Shown: positions 12,901 to 26,800 of the stretch, piece after piece
Position numbering within the stretch: the first letter of the stretch is position 1
Layout: each line of letters begins with the position of its first letter
Origin: Euwallacea fornicatus
Taxonomy: Eukaryota > Arthropoda > Insecta > Coleoptera > Curculionidae
NCBI RefSeq assembly: GCF_040115645.1
Contig: NC_089543.1
Coordinates: forward strand, 7,032,194-7,096,193
Length of the DNA: 64,000 nt
Direction: 5' to 3'
Position numbers and translations under genes: made by a program
Notes under the pieces: generated by a model
What the model saw: the letters and a program-made list of their open reading frames with translations, nothing else
The model's database searches: none
Told to the model about the DNA's origin: nothing

Positions 12901-15060
12901 CAATATTTATCTCATATACACTTTTACAATAATTTCATTTAATGTTTTCTTCTCGAGTAAAAGAATCAATATGATCCTACGATTTTTGTGCGCCTACTCG
13001 GCTTAAATGTAGATTGACACACAAAGCATCAAATTTCTAATTTGTCTACGATGGGGCTTCATGTCACGAAAGCTAAAACTCCATTTCTTTACAAATGATA
13101 TTTGCACTTTTAACCTTGTTTGCATGTTTCATGAAGACGGTGATTTCTTTTCCAGCAGTCATCAAATGGTGCAATATCCGCTGTACGAGGCTAAAAATAC
13201 AGGATACACTGAGACAACACTAATTTAATTCCTCTATTATGTGTATAGCTATACAGTTGAACGGACTTTATTTGACTGCTAATTTATAGACAGATAAGGG
13301 GTAGTAAAATTTAGGTTTCAATGTTGCTCAATAATAATTATTACTATTAATATTGACTGAAATAAAACATTGTTGTGGATCATATTTTATTTTAAAAATG
13401 GCTGACGTCTAACCCTAGTCCAAAATCTCATTGTTAGTATGATTCTATGGTAAAGCCCCTCCTATGAGGGTGAAATGAATGACTTCACCCCCGCAACCGC
13501 ATAATGGTATAACATATGTGAACGTGAGTTGGATTCATATTTGGTAATTATCAGTGATTTGTCGACAAATAACTGTGTCGGTATTGGGCTCGTTAATCCA
13601 GGAAAGGTACAGATGTTCGCAAGGGGTGTACCATGTGGTTGTAGGTACTTGTTAGTCAGATGTGTCACATTTTACTTTGTAATTCTATCTATATATTTAA
13701 ACTTAACCTATATATAATTACGATTATAATTAATTTATAAAACGTTAATTTTAAATCAATTTAAAAATATTCATTTGCAATCCTATTATTTATTTAAGTT
13801 TTTATAAGCTATGTGCGTAGCTTATATGTAGATATATATAGACTATGGACTCTTCAGACACACATTCAAGACATTTGAGCACGTGGTATTAAATTTTTAA
13901 ACATAGATCCTTGATTGGTTAAATTATTGAAAGTAATAACAATAAGCAACCAATTAAAATCATCAATAACAAATTAGCATATATCGGCAAAGATCATTCA
14001 ACTGAAGACAATATAAGATGACCTTTCAGACTTAGAAAGACAGATGAGAAAATTATGTATTTTGCAATAATTTTATGACCTTAAATTTGAATATTGATTT
14101 TCAACATCTTTAACTTCTTTTTTGTGTATACAGTAATAAAACAAACTTAATTTTTTTTAATTGCCTCTAAAAAAACTTCTAACAGTTAAATACTATTACG
14201 TAAAACCATTACTCACAATTTGAATCTTCAACTTACCTGTAATTGCTGAGTTACCGCTTGAGATTAGTTCAAAATTTTAACTCGGGCAAATAAAAAAAAA
14301 ACAACTAGTTATTTTAAAATATATTCAGTCGATTCTACAATATGGTACCTATCACTATGCATTACTTGTACCACTATGACGTTAACTCTTCTGAGATTGT
14401 ATGTAACACAGGTCGTTCGAAGTAGAACCAAGTAACATCAATTACTCATGAGTCACCCTGTATTTATTTAAAAAATTGACAATAGCAATTTTCAAATAAA
14501 CAAAAGAACTACCATATAAATTTTCGTTTTTTGCAATGACACACAACATATCTTATTATTTTATTTCATTCTCCTCTAAAAATATATGATAATTATATAA
14601 ATCATAAATTTTTTCCCAATCTTTTTTTTATGTTTTCCTTTTTGATAAAGTTAACAGGTGTGCAATGCGAACAAAACGTCTTAATTTCACATTTTCGTGA
14701 TACCCTTTACACATATTTAAAATGAGGACGAAGAAGCCCATCTATTAAAATAATAATATAGTGTATTTCTTTTCGCAGATTGTAACTTTAGATTCTTTTG
14801 TTTCCGTCTTTTCATCCTTTTAATATTATTTAATAACTCTACATCTAAAAGAAATGGCTATTTTACATTTTCTAATTAAAATACAGAGGTAGGTACTAAA
14901 AAAAAAACCGGTTTTTCGAGTTTTATTATTTTCGTTTAAACCGAACTAATTTCGAATAAAAAATCTCTGCGACCCTGTATAAAAAATCAGTCACTCCTAC
15001 GAGTATTACATTCACTTTTTTCAAAATTACAAAACTACTCAATTATCGATCGCATGTTCT
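9934..15060. other. Largely non-coding interval with weak exon-like signals
   Basis: A+T-rich DNA between the secreted-protein gene and DTL. I see no convincing complete gene. Notable items are: lone CAGGGTGTC-type or CACCCTGTA-type transposon ends near 10448, 14454 and 14971; a strong minus-strand donor (ACAG|GTAAGTTG) near 14232, which could end a 5'UTR exon of the secreted-protein gene; and the exon-like segment at 12427-12593 listed separately. Confidence 0.5.
12427..12593 (-). other. Exon-like open segment, possible terminal exon
   Basis: On the minus strand an acceptor (AACAATGTTTCAG) is followed by an open phase-1 frame ending in a TGA stop after about 55 codons. The peptide has coding-like composition, with CPTGCSRNN, SDTDCDYERD and LKWDYLQQS, and three closely spaced Cys. 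No family was recognised and no partner exon identified. It could be the last coding exon of an unseen minus-strand gene, a 5' exon of the secreted-protein gene, or chance. Confidence 0.3.
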
Positions 15061-18000
15061 TCACTGATTCTCTTGGTTCGAACTGCTACCATTTAAACAT
15101 CCAAAACCGCCATGCCTCTTAGGAGAACAACTTACATTGTAATCGTTTTTCACGCTGTTACTGTTATTGATAACCTTGAAAAATCTCAACAGTGGACTTT
15201 TTGGAGTCGTCCAAAGTTTTTTATTACTCTTGGGTGTTATTTCCAGTTTCGGGGACTTGGGAGAACTCGACCCCAATGTTCGTTGCACCATTTCTTGGCA
15301 TAAATTCTTTTCCACTCGCAGTTTCGTCAGCCAATCTTGAGCTTTCCGTTTTGGCGGTGAATAGTGGATGTGCGGTGCAGTGCCGTCCACGACAAAATTA
15401 GGTAAATTGACGGTGGGCGATGCCGAAAGGTTTATAGAGTTTTTGGTAGATTTGTAAGATTCTGAAATATTATGTAATAAATATGTGATTTTAAAAAATC
15501 CAAGATAAAGAATTCTATTTTTCTAATTTCGTTAAATAAAGCTTCAATAATCGGAACCAATCACTACAGGAGTTTAATTTCACAACTAATTACATAACGA
15601 AAACAGGTAGCTTATTGTAAGGATCAATTTGAATGTGTTTAAATTTATGCAATTTTCTTGTTATTCGAACATAACGCCTGTGGAGATTAGAAACGCTGTT
15701 TTGTTTTGAGACGTATGAGATCGCAGTTGTAGAATTTTGAGTTATTTTAACTTTTTAAGAGTCGTGAAGACGACATAATCAACCCTACTTTTATAAAGTT
15801 TGACTTTAACCAGAATTTCCCAATTCCCTATAATCGCTAGAAGTTCTCGTAAAGATCAACATAAAACATGGGGCTTGTTTATGTGTGGCAGATTCACATT
15901 TTTTCAATGGTATAATTACCGAATATGCAATAATAATATATGAATCTTCGGTAGTCAACTAAAAGATCACATTATGTATAAAATATTCTAATATAACTTA
16001 CCCAAAGCCTTATTAAGCGACTTTAAGCTAATGCCATCCTCCTCACGTCGTTCTAGAACTTCCATGAACTGATCTGAATTGTCTGCCTGCCGAAAATTCC
16101 CATCCAAATGGGCAAATAATCTCCTAGGCCCGAAATCGGTATCGATTCTCTTACTTTCGCTCCACATATCACAGTCCGCCTTACGTTTCCAGGAGGTGGG
16201 TATACAATTTTCACAGAGAGAATTGGAAATTGTAGCTTTCTGACAATTTTTACACTGCCAGATTGGTCGTTTCGGCAGGTTAGTCTGGTCTGAGAGTCTG
16301 CACAGACGTTTTCTGGAATGATTTAATACAGCAAATCTACACCCTGTACTCAACTTTGCAAAATCTAATGTAGTTTACATAAAAATTAACCCTTCTCCTG
16401 TGAAAAAGTTACCTAACAAAAATTTAGTTTCTAACACACTCATCAACACGTACTTCGACGGTTTCTGTACTGGAAGAGGCAAAATTTCGGCTTTCCACCT
16501 TATACTTTCGGAACAGTCAATGCCACGTATATTCCATATTTTATAGGAGATGTCATCTGAACACGTTACAATGGAAGGCAGTAATGTTTTGAGGTTGCAC
16601 CAAGCAACACACGTTACCTAACGAGAAAAAACTATACTAAAAATTTATGGTCAAGAAACTTAATTTACAGCCTAACTATTGTGACCATTGTTAATCTAAC
16701 AATATTAAATAGGAACTGCATCCAATGAAGAGCAAAGAAAAACACATTCTTTGAACCGGCTGTTAATATGACAGATGCTTTATAACCAAAGAAAACTGCG
16801 GTTTAAATCATTTCAAAACAATTAACTTATTAGTTAATAAGTGGAGTTTTAACAATGTTGCTCTCAACTGTAATAATCTTGATGCTTGCAGTAGTAAAAA
16901 TGTTGTAAATACTGGGAGAAAAAACACGTAATAATTTTATATGGGTAATGGACCCAAAATATGAAAGGAACATAACATGTATTGATAAAACAACATTACA
17001 TTACAACAATGGTTATAATAGTCAGACGCAATATCAATTTAAAATTTTGGCCTTTTGTGTTATAAATAACAAAAACATTTCAGGTCGGAAATAAACAAAT
17101 ATGACAAGAAAATTGTCGTTGTTCAGCGCCTTATTTATTTCCGTTCTTGACTAGCAATATTTTAAATTTTAATAACAAGTTGGCTAGCTAATTGTATGCA
17201 CCTCAGCACTGTGTCCTATTAGTTTCACAATAGGACGAGAATTATGTACATTCCATATGTAAGCGCTTTCGTCTGAGCTCCCGCTGACCAAATACTGGCC
17301 ATCTTTATTTAGGGAAGATTTTACATAGAAGGTATGGTTTAAATGACCTGTGTAACACTTGACTGGCTCCACATCATAGGTGGCTACGTTATAGCAGTAT
17401 ATTGTATTGTCTAAACAATTGGCGTACAATCTGATACCTGCAAATTCATATATAATAACCCACAGTTGAAACAAAAACATGGTTCATTTTTAAGAATCAT
17501 ATTGTGCATGCCTATCTCTCCAATGAATTGTGCATAAGATAAATGGTAAATAAAGACCATCAAAGATCAATGAAATTAATCCTTAATAAATTTGATAATG
17601 AATAATAGTGTTTTATATACCTGGACCATCGATAGTTAAATTACTAAATCCGTTTTTACCAGTTTTTCCCATATAGGGTATAGTGTTCTTAGGTAATGAT
17701 TCCTTTTTGTGTACTGTGTAATGTTTTCTCAAATCCCATATTTTGATTGCTCCATCTCCTGCCCCACATGAGATTAAAGTGTTGGAATTTTGAAAGACCA
17801 AACCAGTAACACTTTTTATTCCTAAATACACAATTTTTTAATCATGGGAACAAAAAAAGCAGTACCAAGTGTGACAAACCTGTATTGCAGGCTTGAATAA
17901 CCTTTTTCTTACTTTTACTTGGAGTGTTAATATCTTTTCCTGGATGTGAATTGTAAATGGTACAGTCAGGTTTGCCTATAAAGCTACTTTGATCTGTCCT

Positions 18001-18909
18001 AGTGTCCCACAAAATAATATTTCCATCTCTACTTCCTAATAGAAAATTGAAAAATTGACCTATATATATAAATCATTTTTTCACTTCATACCAGTTGCAA
18101 ATACATTAGAATCATCCTTTCTGAAATTTACTGTTTTAACAGATCTTGTGTGACCACAAAACATCCGAACTTCTCTAATGTCTCCATCTTCCAAATCATA
18201 TAGCTTGCAAGTATGATCACCTGATGCCGTGATTATCTGCATTTGATCACACTTCCAGGCTAATTCGAAAATTGCATTGTTATGGGCATTTGTGCACTGC
18301 CTTTAAATAAAAAAGAGGCTGATATTAAAACTGGAAAGGTTTTTAAGAGAAATGATACTTTAACACTCAACCAAAGGTGCAACAAAAATGCAAAGGCAAA
18401 TAAAATAAATGGAGTCTAAAAAAGAGTTTCATAAAATGTTCTTTGTCAAACATCCACATTCTAGTATATACCTACTTAAAATCTAATTCTTACTTTTCCT
18501 TTGATTGTGTATTCAAAATGACCAAATGGCCATCTTCATTTGCCATACCAACGAAATGTTCTTTTCCATCTTTTTGCGCAGTTTTACATGCAAAAATAGG
18601 TGCTGCAAATACGGGAGCTTCAGCATCCATAGTGTCATTAACAGTGTGAAACCTGTAATGAAGAGGATCATATTCTCTCCAAGTTGTAGCTAAAAATTGA
18701 GAGATACATTAGTTACCATTTATGCATGGGGAGAGACTTGGATACTAATTTATTATTATTTCTACTAGTTTCATTTTATGTAGTCAAGTATATGTGGTAA
18801 CTAGTAACCAAAAATTCAAGACCCATAGGAGAATAAGAACGAGAACTATTCACTACTCACCAATTCCATATTGTCGGTTTATTAAAGATTTCACACTATT
18901 GGTGCTCAT
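15061..18909 (-). CDS. l(2)dtl: Cdt2 / denticleless (DTL), CRL4 substrate receptor
   Basis: Nine exons: 18909-18861, 18689-18494, 18300-18092, 18035-17880, 17821-17621, 17437-17202, 16617-16413, 16343-16002, 15461-15061. Together they are 1995 nt, 664 residues. The N-terminal ~400 residues form a WD40 propeller, with DTL-typical blocks such as TFYVKSSL, LVSGSSDESAYIW and GAGDGAIKIWDLRK. Known role of the family: substrate receptor of the CUL4-DDB1 ubiquitin ligase in the nucleus, destroying PCNA-bound substrates (Cdt1, p21/Dacapo, Set8) in S phase and after DNA damage. The C-terminal tail is basic and Ser/Pro-rich, with many SP/TP sites. It carries a PIP-box-like LLRFF at about residues 622-626. 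A CxxC-x9-CxxC pair lies at residues 448-464. The start ATG follows no competing in-frame ATG. The gene is divergent from Contactin. Confidence 0.93.
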
Positions 18910-20206
18910 AATTCGATCAATATAACTATAAAACTTTAACTATCATCTACGTCATAGTTTAGAAGCTTAATTGCCTTCTATATGAATTTAAGGATCGGTG
19001 CAAATTACGAAATTATCAATTCATCTTGATTAACAGAACCAAAACATAGAAGAAGCGGGAAAATTCTGGTTAATCTTATCTGAGTTTTGCAATCGGATTC
19101 TTGAAATCCCGATTCGATATCAATTGTCATTTTTCAAGTTGAAATATTTTATTAATTAACTTCTAGCAGTAATTAGCAAAAACAGTTCGATACCTTTGAA
19201 TATAATAATGATCTAGAAATTTTTCTGTTGATTTCTTATTTAAAAATATAGTTAAATTTGTTAAAATGAAAATCGAAATCGAATCTAAGTGAGAGGGAGA
19301 ATGAAATGACAAGTGAGATGTTTAAAGAAGTATTGTTTCTTCTCTAAACATAGTGGCGTCTTCTAACACCTAACAAAGGTACTACCTTCATAAAATTAAG
19401 TGACTAATTACCTCTGAACTTTCAAGGAATTTCTTTTAATTGATAAACTAAATAAATATAAATGTTAAGTTTCACCTGGGTAATGTGCGTTAGTGCAAAT
19501 AATTAACATTAAATGCCTCTAGGTGAGCTTTTTTGATAAGATACATTTTATTTAAGTATAATTTGAAATGGATATCGGCACGTATAATTATCCTCAACGA
19601 TCAGACTTGGACTCTAGAATTCAGATTTTCGTCCACACAAGAATAAAATCCTAACACTTCTGGACTTCAATGGATTAATCTAGAGAATTATTTATACAAA
19701 GTGCTTTTATTAAATAGGCAAGAATCGAAAATTGAAGAGTAAACATATACAAGATTGTTACTGACAATTTGAAAAGTAATTATATTGAATTTTCTTAAGA
19801 GAAATAAATATTCAATTTAGAGCCGTTAATATGCTTCAGCCAGAAATATGTTGCTTATGCTTAATGAAACGAATATTATTAAGTGTTACAAAGGAATAGA
19901 ATTATAATATTTACTTTATAGTTCAACTTTGAAAATTATAACATATATCCTGCTGTCTCTCCAATTATTGAAAATGTCCATAATTACATCCAATAAAAGT
20001 CAGATTTACGTGTGGGTTAAAATACTGATGATTTTTTGTACACCAAACTACTTCAAAGATATTACATTTTAAAATTATATTAATTACATAATATTGCATA
20101 ATAGATCCTGTTGTGTATCAATAATAATGAAGAAAAATACTTGCTAATTTGTTAGCTAGTATTTTTCTATTTGATGTATTTTTAGGTTATAAACATATTT
20201 ACTGAG
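18910..20206. other. Intergenic region between divergent DTL and Contactin
   Basis: About 1.3 kb of A+T-rich DNA separates the two start codons. It must hold the DTL promoter and probably part of the Contactin 5'UTR or promoter. I see no ORF, no clear TATA box at a fixed spacing and no repeat worth naming. Confidence 0.5.
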
Positions 20207-23200
20207 ATGCTCCATCCACAGTGGTCAATCCTTTTTGTGATATTTTGCAATAGTCCCGTTATTGATAGCAAACATGTCAGTGAAGGTGCTGATCTGGTAG
20301 ATTTTCATATAGGATTAAACAGTCTTACATCAAATTTTCGAAATTATGAACAGGATTATGTAGGACACCTATCAGGCTTAGAGGTTGAATGCCCAGAGCA
20401 TTGGGTTCTATTTCAACATTATTGTTATAAATTCATTAAATCACCTCGTAAATCTTATGTAGATTCAAGAATCCTTTGTCAAGTAAGTAAATCCAAAAAT
20501 TAGAGGTGCAGATTTTATTATATTATGTCTTAAAATGTGTTAGGCCATGGCAGGTGAACAGGCAGAAAAAAATCCATCTGACTTAGTGTCCATTAGCAGC
20601 ATTGAAGAGCACAGTTTTCTTGTACAGCATTTAAATCGATATGACCCTCAGCATCGTCGCTGGTATGTTGGAGCACATCAAACAGCCCCAAATTTATACA
20701 TAAATCCTGATGGTACCCAATTGCCTCCTATGGAAAGTGCATTTATTAAGGAGAATGTTTTACCTGAAGGATATGACAGTAATTTCTTGGTTTATACATT
20801 TTCGGATAAGTCAATGCACTGGGGCTTACAGTCAGTAGATGGTAATGAATTACATCCATTTATTTGCAAAGCTAATGTAGCCTCTGTGGAAAGATTGCGA
20901 GCAGAGCAGCGAAACTTTGCTTATGGTACTGAAATATTTGACCCAGATAAGGTACCTCGAGGACCATATTTTGTGAAACAGCCAGCAGATGCTATTTTTG
21001 ATATGTCAAAGAGAAGTTTGTACAATGATATTAGCTTATCGTGTTTAGCTGGAGGATATCCCACACCAACATACAAGTGGTATAGAGAAGAATATGAGAA
21101 TGATGTCTTGGTACCCCGAGAAATAGATCCTTTAATGGATCGACGTTACACTATAACTGGAGGAACATTGATTATACATGATCCACAACAGAAACTCGAC
21201 AGGACTACATATCACTGCAGAGCATCCAACAAATTTGGAACGATAATTTCCGAAAGTGTTAATATCAATTTCGGCTTCATTTTGGAGTTTGTGTTGAAAA
21301 GAAGTCCAGAGGTTGGTGATTTAAATTGGGGAAGAGCAATTTACTGCGATCCGCCTAACCATTTTCCTTCCGTCAAATACTCGTGGTCTAGAGAATATTT
21401 TCCAAATTTTGTTGAAGAAGATAGACGGGTATTTGTCTCTAACGATGGCGCTCTTTATTTTTCCGCCCTGGAAACCATCGATAGGGCGAATTATAGTTGT
21501 AGTATACAATCGGAATTCTCTGACTCGGGTAGAAACGGACCATTTTTTCCTTTACGCGTAAATCCGCATTGTAAGTATTTGATTAACAAGTTTATACCTG
21601 AGGATACAGTGTCTTCTGTCTCTTTTAGCAAATTATCAAACGCTAAAGTTTCCTAATAACTTTCCGAAGTCGTTTCCAGACACCCCGATAGCTGGAAAGG
21701 AAGTTCGATTAGAATGCGTCGCGTTTGGATAGTGAGTGCCTTTAATGTATTTGGCCTTCGGTATTATTTTAATGCGTCCTTTACATTTTCGTACATAGTC
21801 CTGTTCCAAGTTATAATTGGACCAGAAAAGGATCGATTGGATTTCCTAGAAATGCTTATTTTACTAGTTTTAATCGAGTCCTTATTATCCCATATGTTCG
21901 TGTGGAAGACGAAGGAGAGTATACATGTAGAGCATACAATGATAGGCAAAGTATTGAAAATTCAGTTATATTGAATATTCAAGCAGAACCGAACTTCACA
22001 ATACCTTTAAGTGATAAACATATCGATAAAAAAGGCGAGTTGGTTTGGACCTGTGAAGCTTTTGGCATACCCGATGTTAACTACACTTTCTTTAAAGATG
22101 GGAAACAGTTGTGTGAGTGAATCTATTAACTCGACACATTTTCCAGGCCGGCATAATAAATCTGTGCATTTTATAGCTACTCTGAACTTAGATCCAGAGG
22201 ACAGAGGACGTATAAACATTAAAGATAACGTCTTGACTATAAACTATCTAAACGACCAAAAAGATCCTGGAATGTATCAATGTGGTGCGTCCAATACGCT
22301 AAAAACACGGTATTCTTCGGCACAGCTGCGGGTATTGGCTTTTCCGCCGACTTTTAAGAAGAAGCCGCTCGAATCCGAGACATATGCAGCAGAGAACGGC
22401 AATGTTACAATGAAATGTCGACCAGAAGCGGCGCCGAAGCCGAGATTTGTTTGGAAAAAAGACGGGATAGAAATAGGACCTGGAGGACATCGAAGAATGT
22501 TCGAAAGTGGAAATCTACTTTTGAGCCCCGTTTCTAGAGACGATGAAGGAGTCTATTCGTGTACGGCAATTAATGAATTAGGGATGGCCGAGTCCAAGGG
22601 ACGACTGATAGTTTTACGTAAGTTATCGATAATCGCGTAAACACTGATTATAAGGGGTGATTTTAGGAGAACCACGAATAGTGGAAAGTCCGGGACCCAC
22701 AATTGTGACTGTAAATGGGCACAACCTAGACTTACAGTGCTATGCAATATCTGACGAAATGCTGGATATCGCTTACATCTGGACTCATAATGGGCTTCGC
22801 ATTCTTGCTGATAAAATTTTCAATTCTGCTAATAAAATAGTAATGTAACGAATATAAAATAGTTACGCCAGTTTTCATCTCTTGTTTGCAGAAAATCGAT
22901 GGCGGCTATTTACGAATAGCAAACTCTACGTTCTCCGACTCTGGGGATTATGAATGTCTAATAGAAAGCGCAGTTGGCGTGATATCGTCAAAGACCCGCG
23001 TCGTCGTTCAAGGTCCGCCGGGGCCACCGGGAGGCGTCCAAGTTATGTCTATGCAGAAGAATTCCTTCGTGCTGCAGTGGACTGATGGGGCCACACACGG
23101 AATGCCTGTTTACAGCTATTCTATTAGTGGCAGAACCAACTGGAACAATACTTGGGTAACGGTAGCATCCGGATTGAAAGGAAGAGAGATAGACAGGTTT

Positions 23201-24656
23201 ATTTTAGACTCTTTCTTTAAAATTCATGTTGTTGCCAATATTATCCTTCTTTTCTAGATTCACCGGTCGAAAGGAGACCGATGTAGAAGTAAGTTTGACT
23301 CCTTGGTCAAATTACGAGTTTCGAATTCGCGCATGGAATGAATTGGGACAAGGGCCGTACTCGGCCCCAAGTCCAAAATATCATACGCTAAAAGATCGTC
23401 CCAGAATGGCACCAACGCAATTGGGAGGCGGTGGAGGAAAAATTGGCGATTTGACCATTACCTGGAAATCCTTGACGCCCGAAGAACAACACGCTCCCGG
23501 TATCCATTATAAAATTTTTTGGAAAAGATATAACGATCAGTTGGAGTTCCAAAGTGAGATACTAAAAGAATTCGGCAGCATCAATAAAGCAGTTGTTCAG
23601 ATCGAACCGAAATTTTATTACACGAAATACTTGGTGAAAGTTCAGGCGATAAACGAAATAGGTCCTGGGCCGGTTAGTGCTGAAGCTTTGATATTCTCTG
23701 CAGAGGATATGCCACAAGTGGCTCCACAACTCGTGCTCGCCAAATCTTATAATTCGACCGGTAAGTGCACGCGTAATGTGCTTACGTAATGTGTATTTGC
23801 TTCATTGAATTTGTAGCTTTGAACGTGTCGTGGGAGCCGATTGAAGAAATTAGGGAGAAGATAAAAGGAAAATTGATCGGCCACAGGATAAAATATTGGA
23901 GAAAGGATACGCGCGAAGAAGATAGCGTTTATTATTTGTCTAGAACAACGAGACCGTGGGCGCTAATTGTAGGTCTTCAACCCGACACGTATTACTTCGT
24001 CAAATGCATGGCCTATAACGGTGCAGGCGAAGGACCAGAAAGCGAAAGATATTTGGGTAGATTGAGTAACGCAATGAATTAAATTTGTCAAACATTTGTT
24101 GAACTTATAGAGCGAACATTTAGGAAAGCACCTCAGAAACCGCCGTCCTCTGTTAGAGTGTACGGAATTAACCCGTCGACTATAAATGTTCAGTGGCGGT
24201 ACGTTCAGCCATCGTTAGAAGAGGAACCGTTGCAAGGCTATAAGGCAAGTGCATTTTATGGTTTTCTTAGAGGTAATTCGGCGTATACATATATTTAGAT
24301 TCGAATATGGGAGTTTGATCAAGATTTGAGCACGGCAAATGACACGATTGTACCATTTGGAGGACACTTAGAGGGATACGTTGACGGACTTTCGCCTGGA
24401 AAAACTTATAGAATGAGAGTCCTGGCGTATTCAAATGGTGGAGACGGCCGAATGAGTTCACCAGAACTCCTCTTCCAAATGGGTAAATAGAAGTTTTGTT
24501 AGTCTTCTTTTTTAATATCATTCAATTTTACTATAAACGATTACAGGAAATCCTCAATACTTTCGCAGTTCGTCGTTTCGCGAAAGCAGTTCAGCTACTT
24601 GGTTAAAAGTCCTCGTCGCTAGCTTAAATAGCGTAGTATTATATCGCATTTTGTAA
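20207..24656 (+). CDS. Cont: Contactin (CTLD + Ig + FnIII, GPI-anchored adhesion protein)
   Basis: Twelve exons: 20207-20482, 20544-21570, 21629-21731, 21799-22112, 22177-22617, 22667-22839, 22892-23196, 23258-23760, 23817-24056, 24111-24244, 24299-24482, 24547-24656. They total 3810 nt, 1269 residues. Order: a signal peptide (about 1-20), a C-type lectin-like domain (about 62-201, from CPEHW to FICKA), immunoglobulin domains with YTC/YQC/YSC motifs (about 245-815), fibronectin III domains (about 819-1235) and a hydrophobic tail of about 20 residues after a Ser-rich spacer, as in GPI-anchored proteins. In Drosophila, Contactin works with Neurexin IV and Neuroglian in septate junctions and glial barriers. 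The intron after 24244 starts with GC instead of GT. Exon 5 has a second in-frame acceptor at 22147 that would add ten residues. A 5'UTR exon may lie upstream. Confidence 0.95.
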
Positions 24657-25168
24657 TTACTGCCATTTCGTCGTTATTGCAACAATCATATCATTTTCAA
24701 AGATGAGAAAGATATTATTTTTTCAAATTCGTAAGAAATACTTGTCAATACTAATAATTCAGATTAATATTGTGTTAAATTTCAAAAACCTGGAAAATAT
24801 TAAATCCGTCCAGTTTAGTGATATAGTGTTTTGTTAAAAGTAAGTGCACTTAAATTCGTACAAACAAGCCATGATTTACGCATAATAATAAGTATTAGTA
24901 AAAAATCATTTCATAAAATTGAAATTAAATAAGTTAGTAATCATATGTGAATATAGTCCGTTCTTTTGGAGAAATTTTGTCAATTTGGTAAGAAATCACT
25001 CGGTCAAATGCCGTTTGCATTTAGACGGTGGTACAAAAAATTACTAACGTATTTTTCCTAGATTCAATTTTATTGAAAAAACAATAGTTTTTTAATATTT
25101 ACTCTAGTTTGTAAGAACTTGAATTCAATCGAATCTGAACCTTATCCATACATCTGACGTAATACATC

Positions 25169-25188
25169 AATAAATAAGCACAAATAAA
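25169..25188 (+). terminator. Candidate Contactin polyadenylation signals
   Basis: Two AATAAA hexamers (25169-25174 and 25183-25188) lie about 510 bases after the Contactin stop codon on the same strand. This is the clearest poly(A) signal pair in the downstream region, but A+T-rich DNA makes chance hexamers common. Confidence 0.35.
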
Positions 25189-26800
25189 AAATACCGCATC
25201 TATAAGATTGACTTTGTGTTTCCGTGATACTTAAGTAAGGTACCTAGACTTATTTGTTAGGAAGTTACAAGGACATTTCCACATATAAAATTATCTAGTT
25301 ATACTAGTTATGATTTTTTAAAATGTTTTTTAAATAATAGGATTGTTTAAATTGAATCGATATATTATCGAATATTTTCTGCTAGAAATAGCCGAAGATT
25401 GGAATTTTTAGGAAAGTTAGATTTTGCAAGCAAATCTGACGGCAATATCATCGGTAGGAATCGATTATTACAGATAGATCAAGAATGAAATCCCCTTACC
25501 AATAAAATCAGTCAGTACATAGGTAGATAACGAGTCCTTTTACTTTAAACGTAGAATAATATATTTTATATTTTTTTACTGAGAATAGAAATACAATGTA
25601 ATATAAAACGTTTATAATATATTTTAATCCTATTTTTAAACTAATTTTTGTGTAGCTACATATTGTTACTTTCAGTTATACACTCAATAATCCTGCATGC
25701 ACCTTAATAGAAAGTTCTCGAGCATATGTTCAGAAAAATATCGTCAAGTTTATTGACATCTATGCATGCGTACTTTTGCAACGAAATATTGGAACCCTTC
25801 ATTATAGAGTTTTCCGCTGTGGTGAGAGGCGATAAGGTAGGACTTTTCCGTCTCGACCTTCAACATTTTCTGACCTAACCATCAGTGTAGTTTAGCGAGT
25901 TGCAAATATAAAAATTCGTTTTCATTATTTCATTACCAACCCATTCCAAGAAAAATAAAAAATATATAGAGCTATAACTCTTTCGCAGCTTTTCCTTCGA
26001 TTCATACAGTGAATGCATCAGAAATGTCTTAAACTCTTGTTTTTGTCATTTTAAATATGTTTAACGAGTGGGAAATTTTCCATTACAGTACCTACAATTT
26101 AGATGATTTTCATTAAATCCGGGATGACTTTTTCAAGTTTGAAGTAAGTCGAAAAGGCAAGAACTAGTGTACTAATAATCGATGATCTATCTAAAAATCA
26201 AGTATGCATTAAAAATACGAGAAAAGTGCACGAATTCATTATTGGCACTCACGCAATATTATTTTCACATATACGATTCATTAAGAAAAGGTAAAATTGG
26301 TAAAATCATAACACTAAGTTTCCATTTGGAATTTGAACAATTATGAAACGATTAGGTTTTATAACAATTCATTGAACTACATCATTATGACTCAAACGTG
26401 AAGTGGAAATCAGAAAGCGGACAGCACTGGGAAATGTAAAAAATTAAAATCACAAGCACATACGTCTCTATCGCGATGCGATTTTTTCCAGTTCTACATT
26501 TGATAACATTACAATAAACTTACCGAAATTAAACATAAAAAAAATCCGAATAATAAAAATACTTCTTGAATCAACTGCCACTATTGTGCGTGCGTGTGTA
26601 TGCTTCATTTCTGAGATACAGGGTATTGAATTTCTCGAATGTGCGCACAGAGCAGGTGCGTTGGGATTTTACCCAAAAATAGTAACACCTAAAAGATTTT
26701 TTGCACTTTTAAATTATACCAAATAAAAACCAACTTATCCTTACGAATCGTTCAATTGACATTTTATTTATCCTAATAAAAACGAATTCAAACCAAAATA

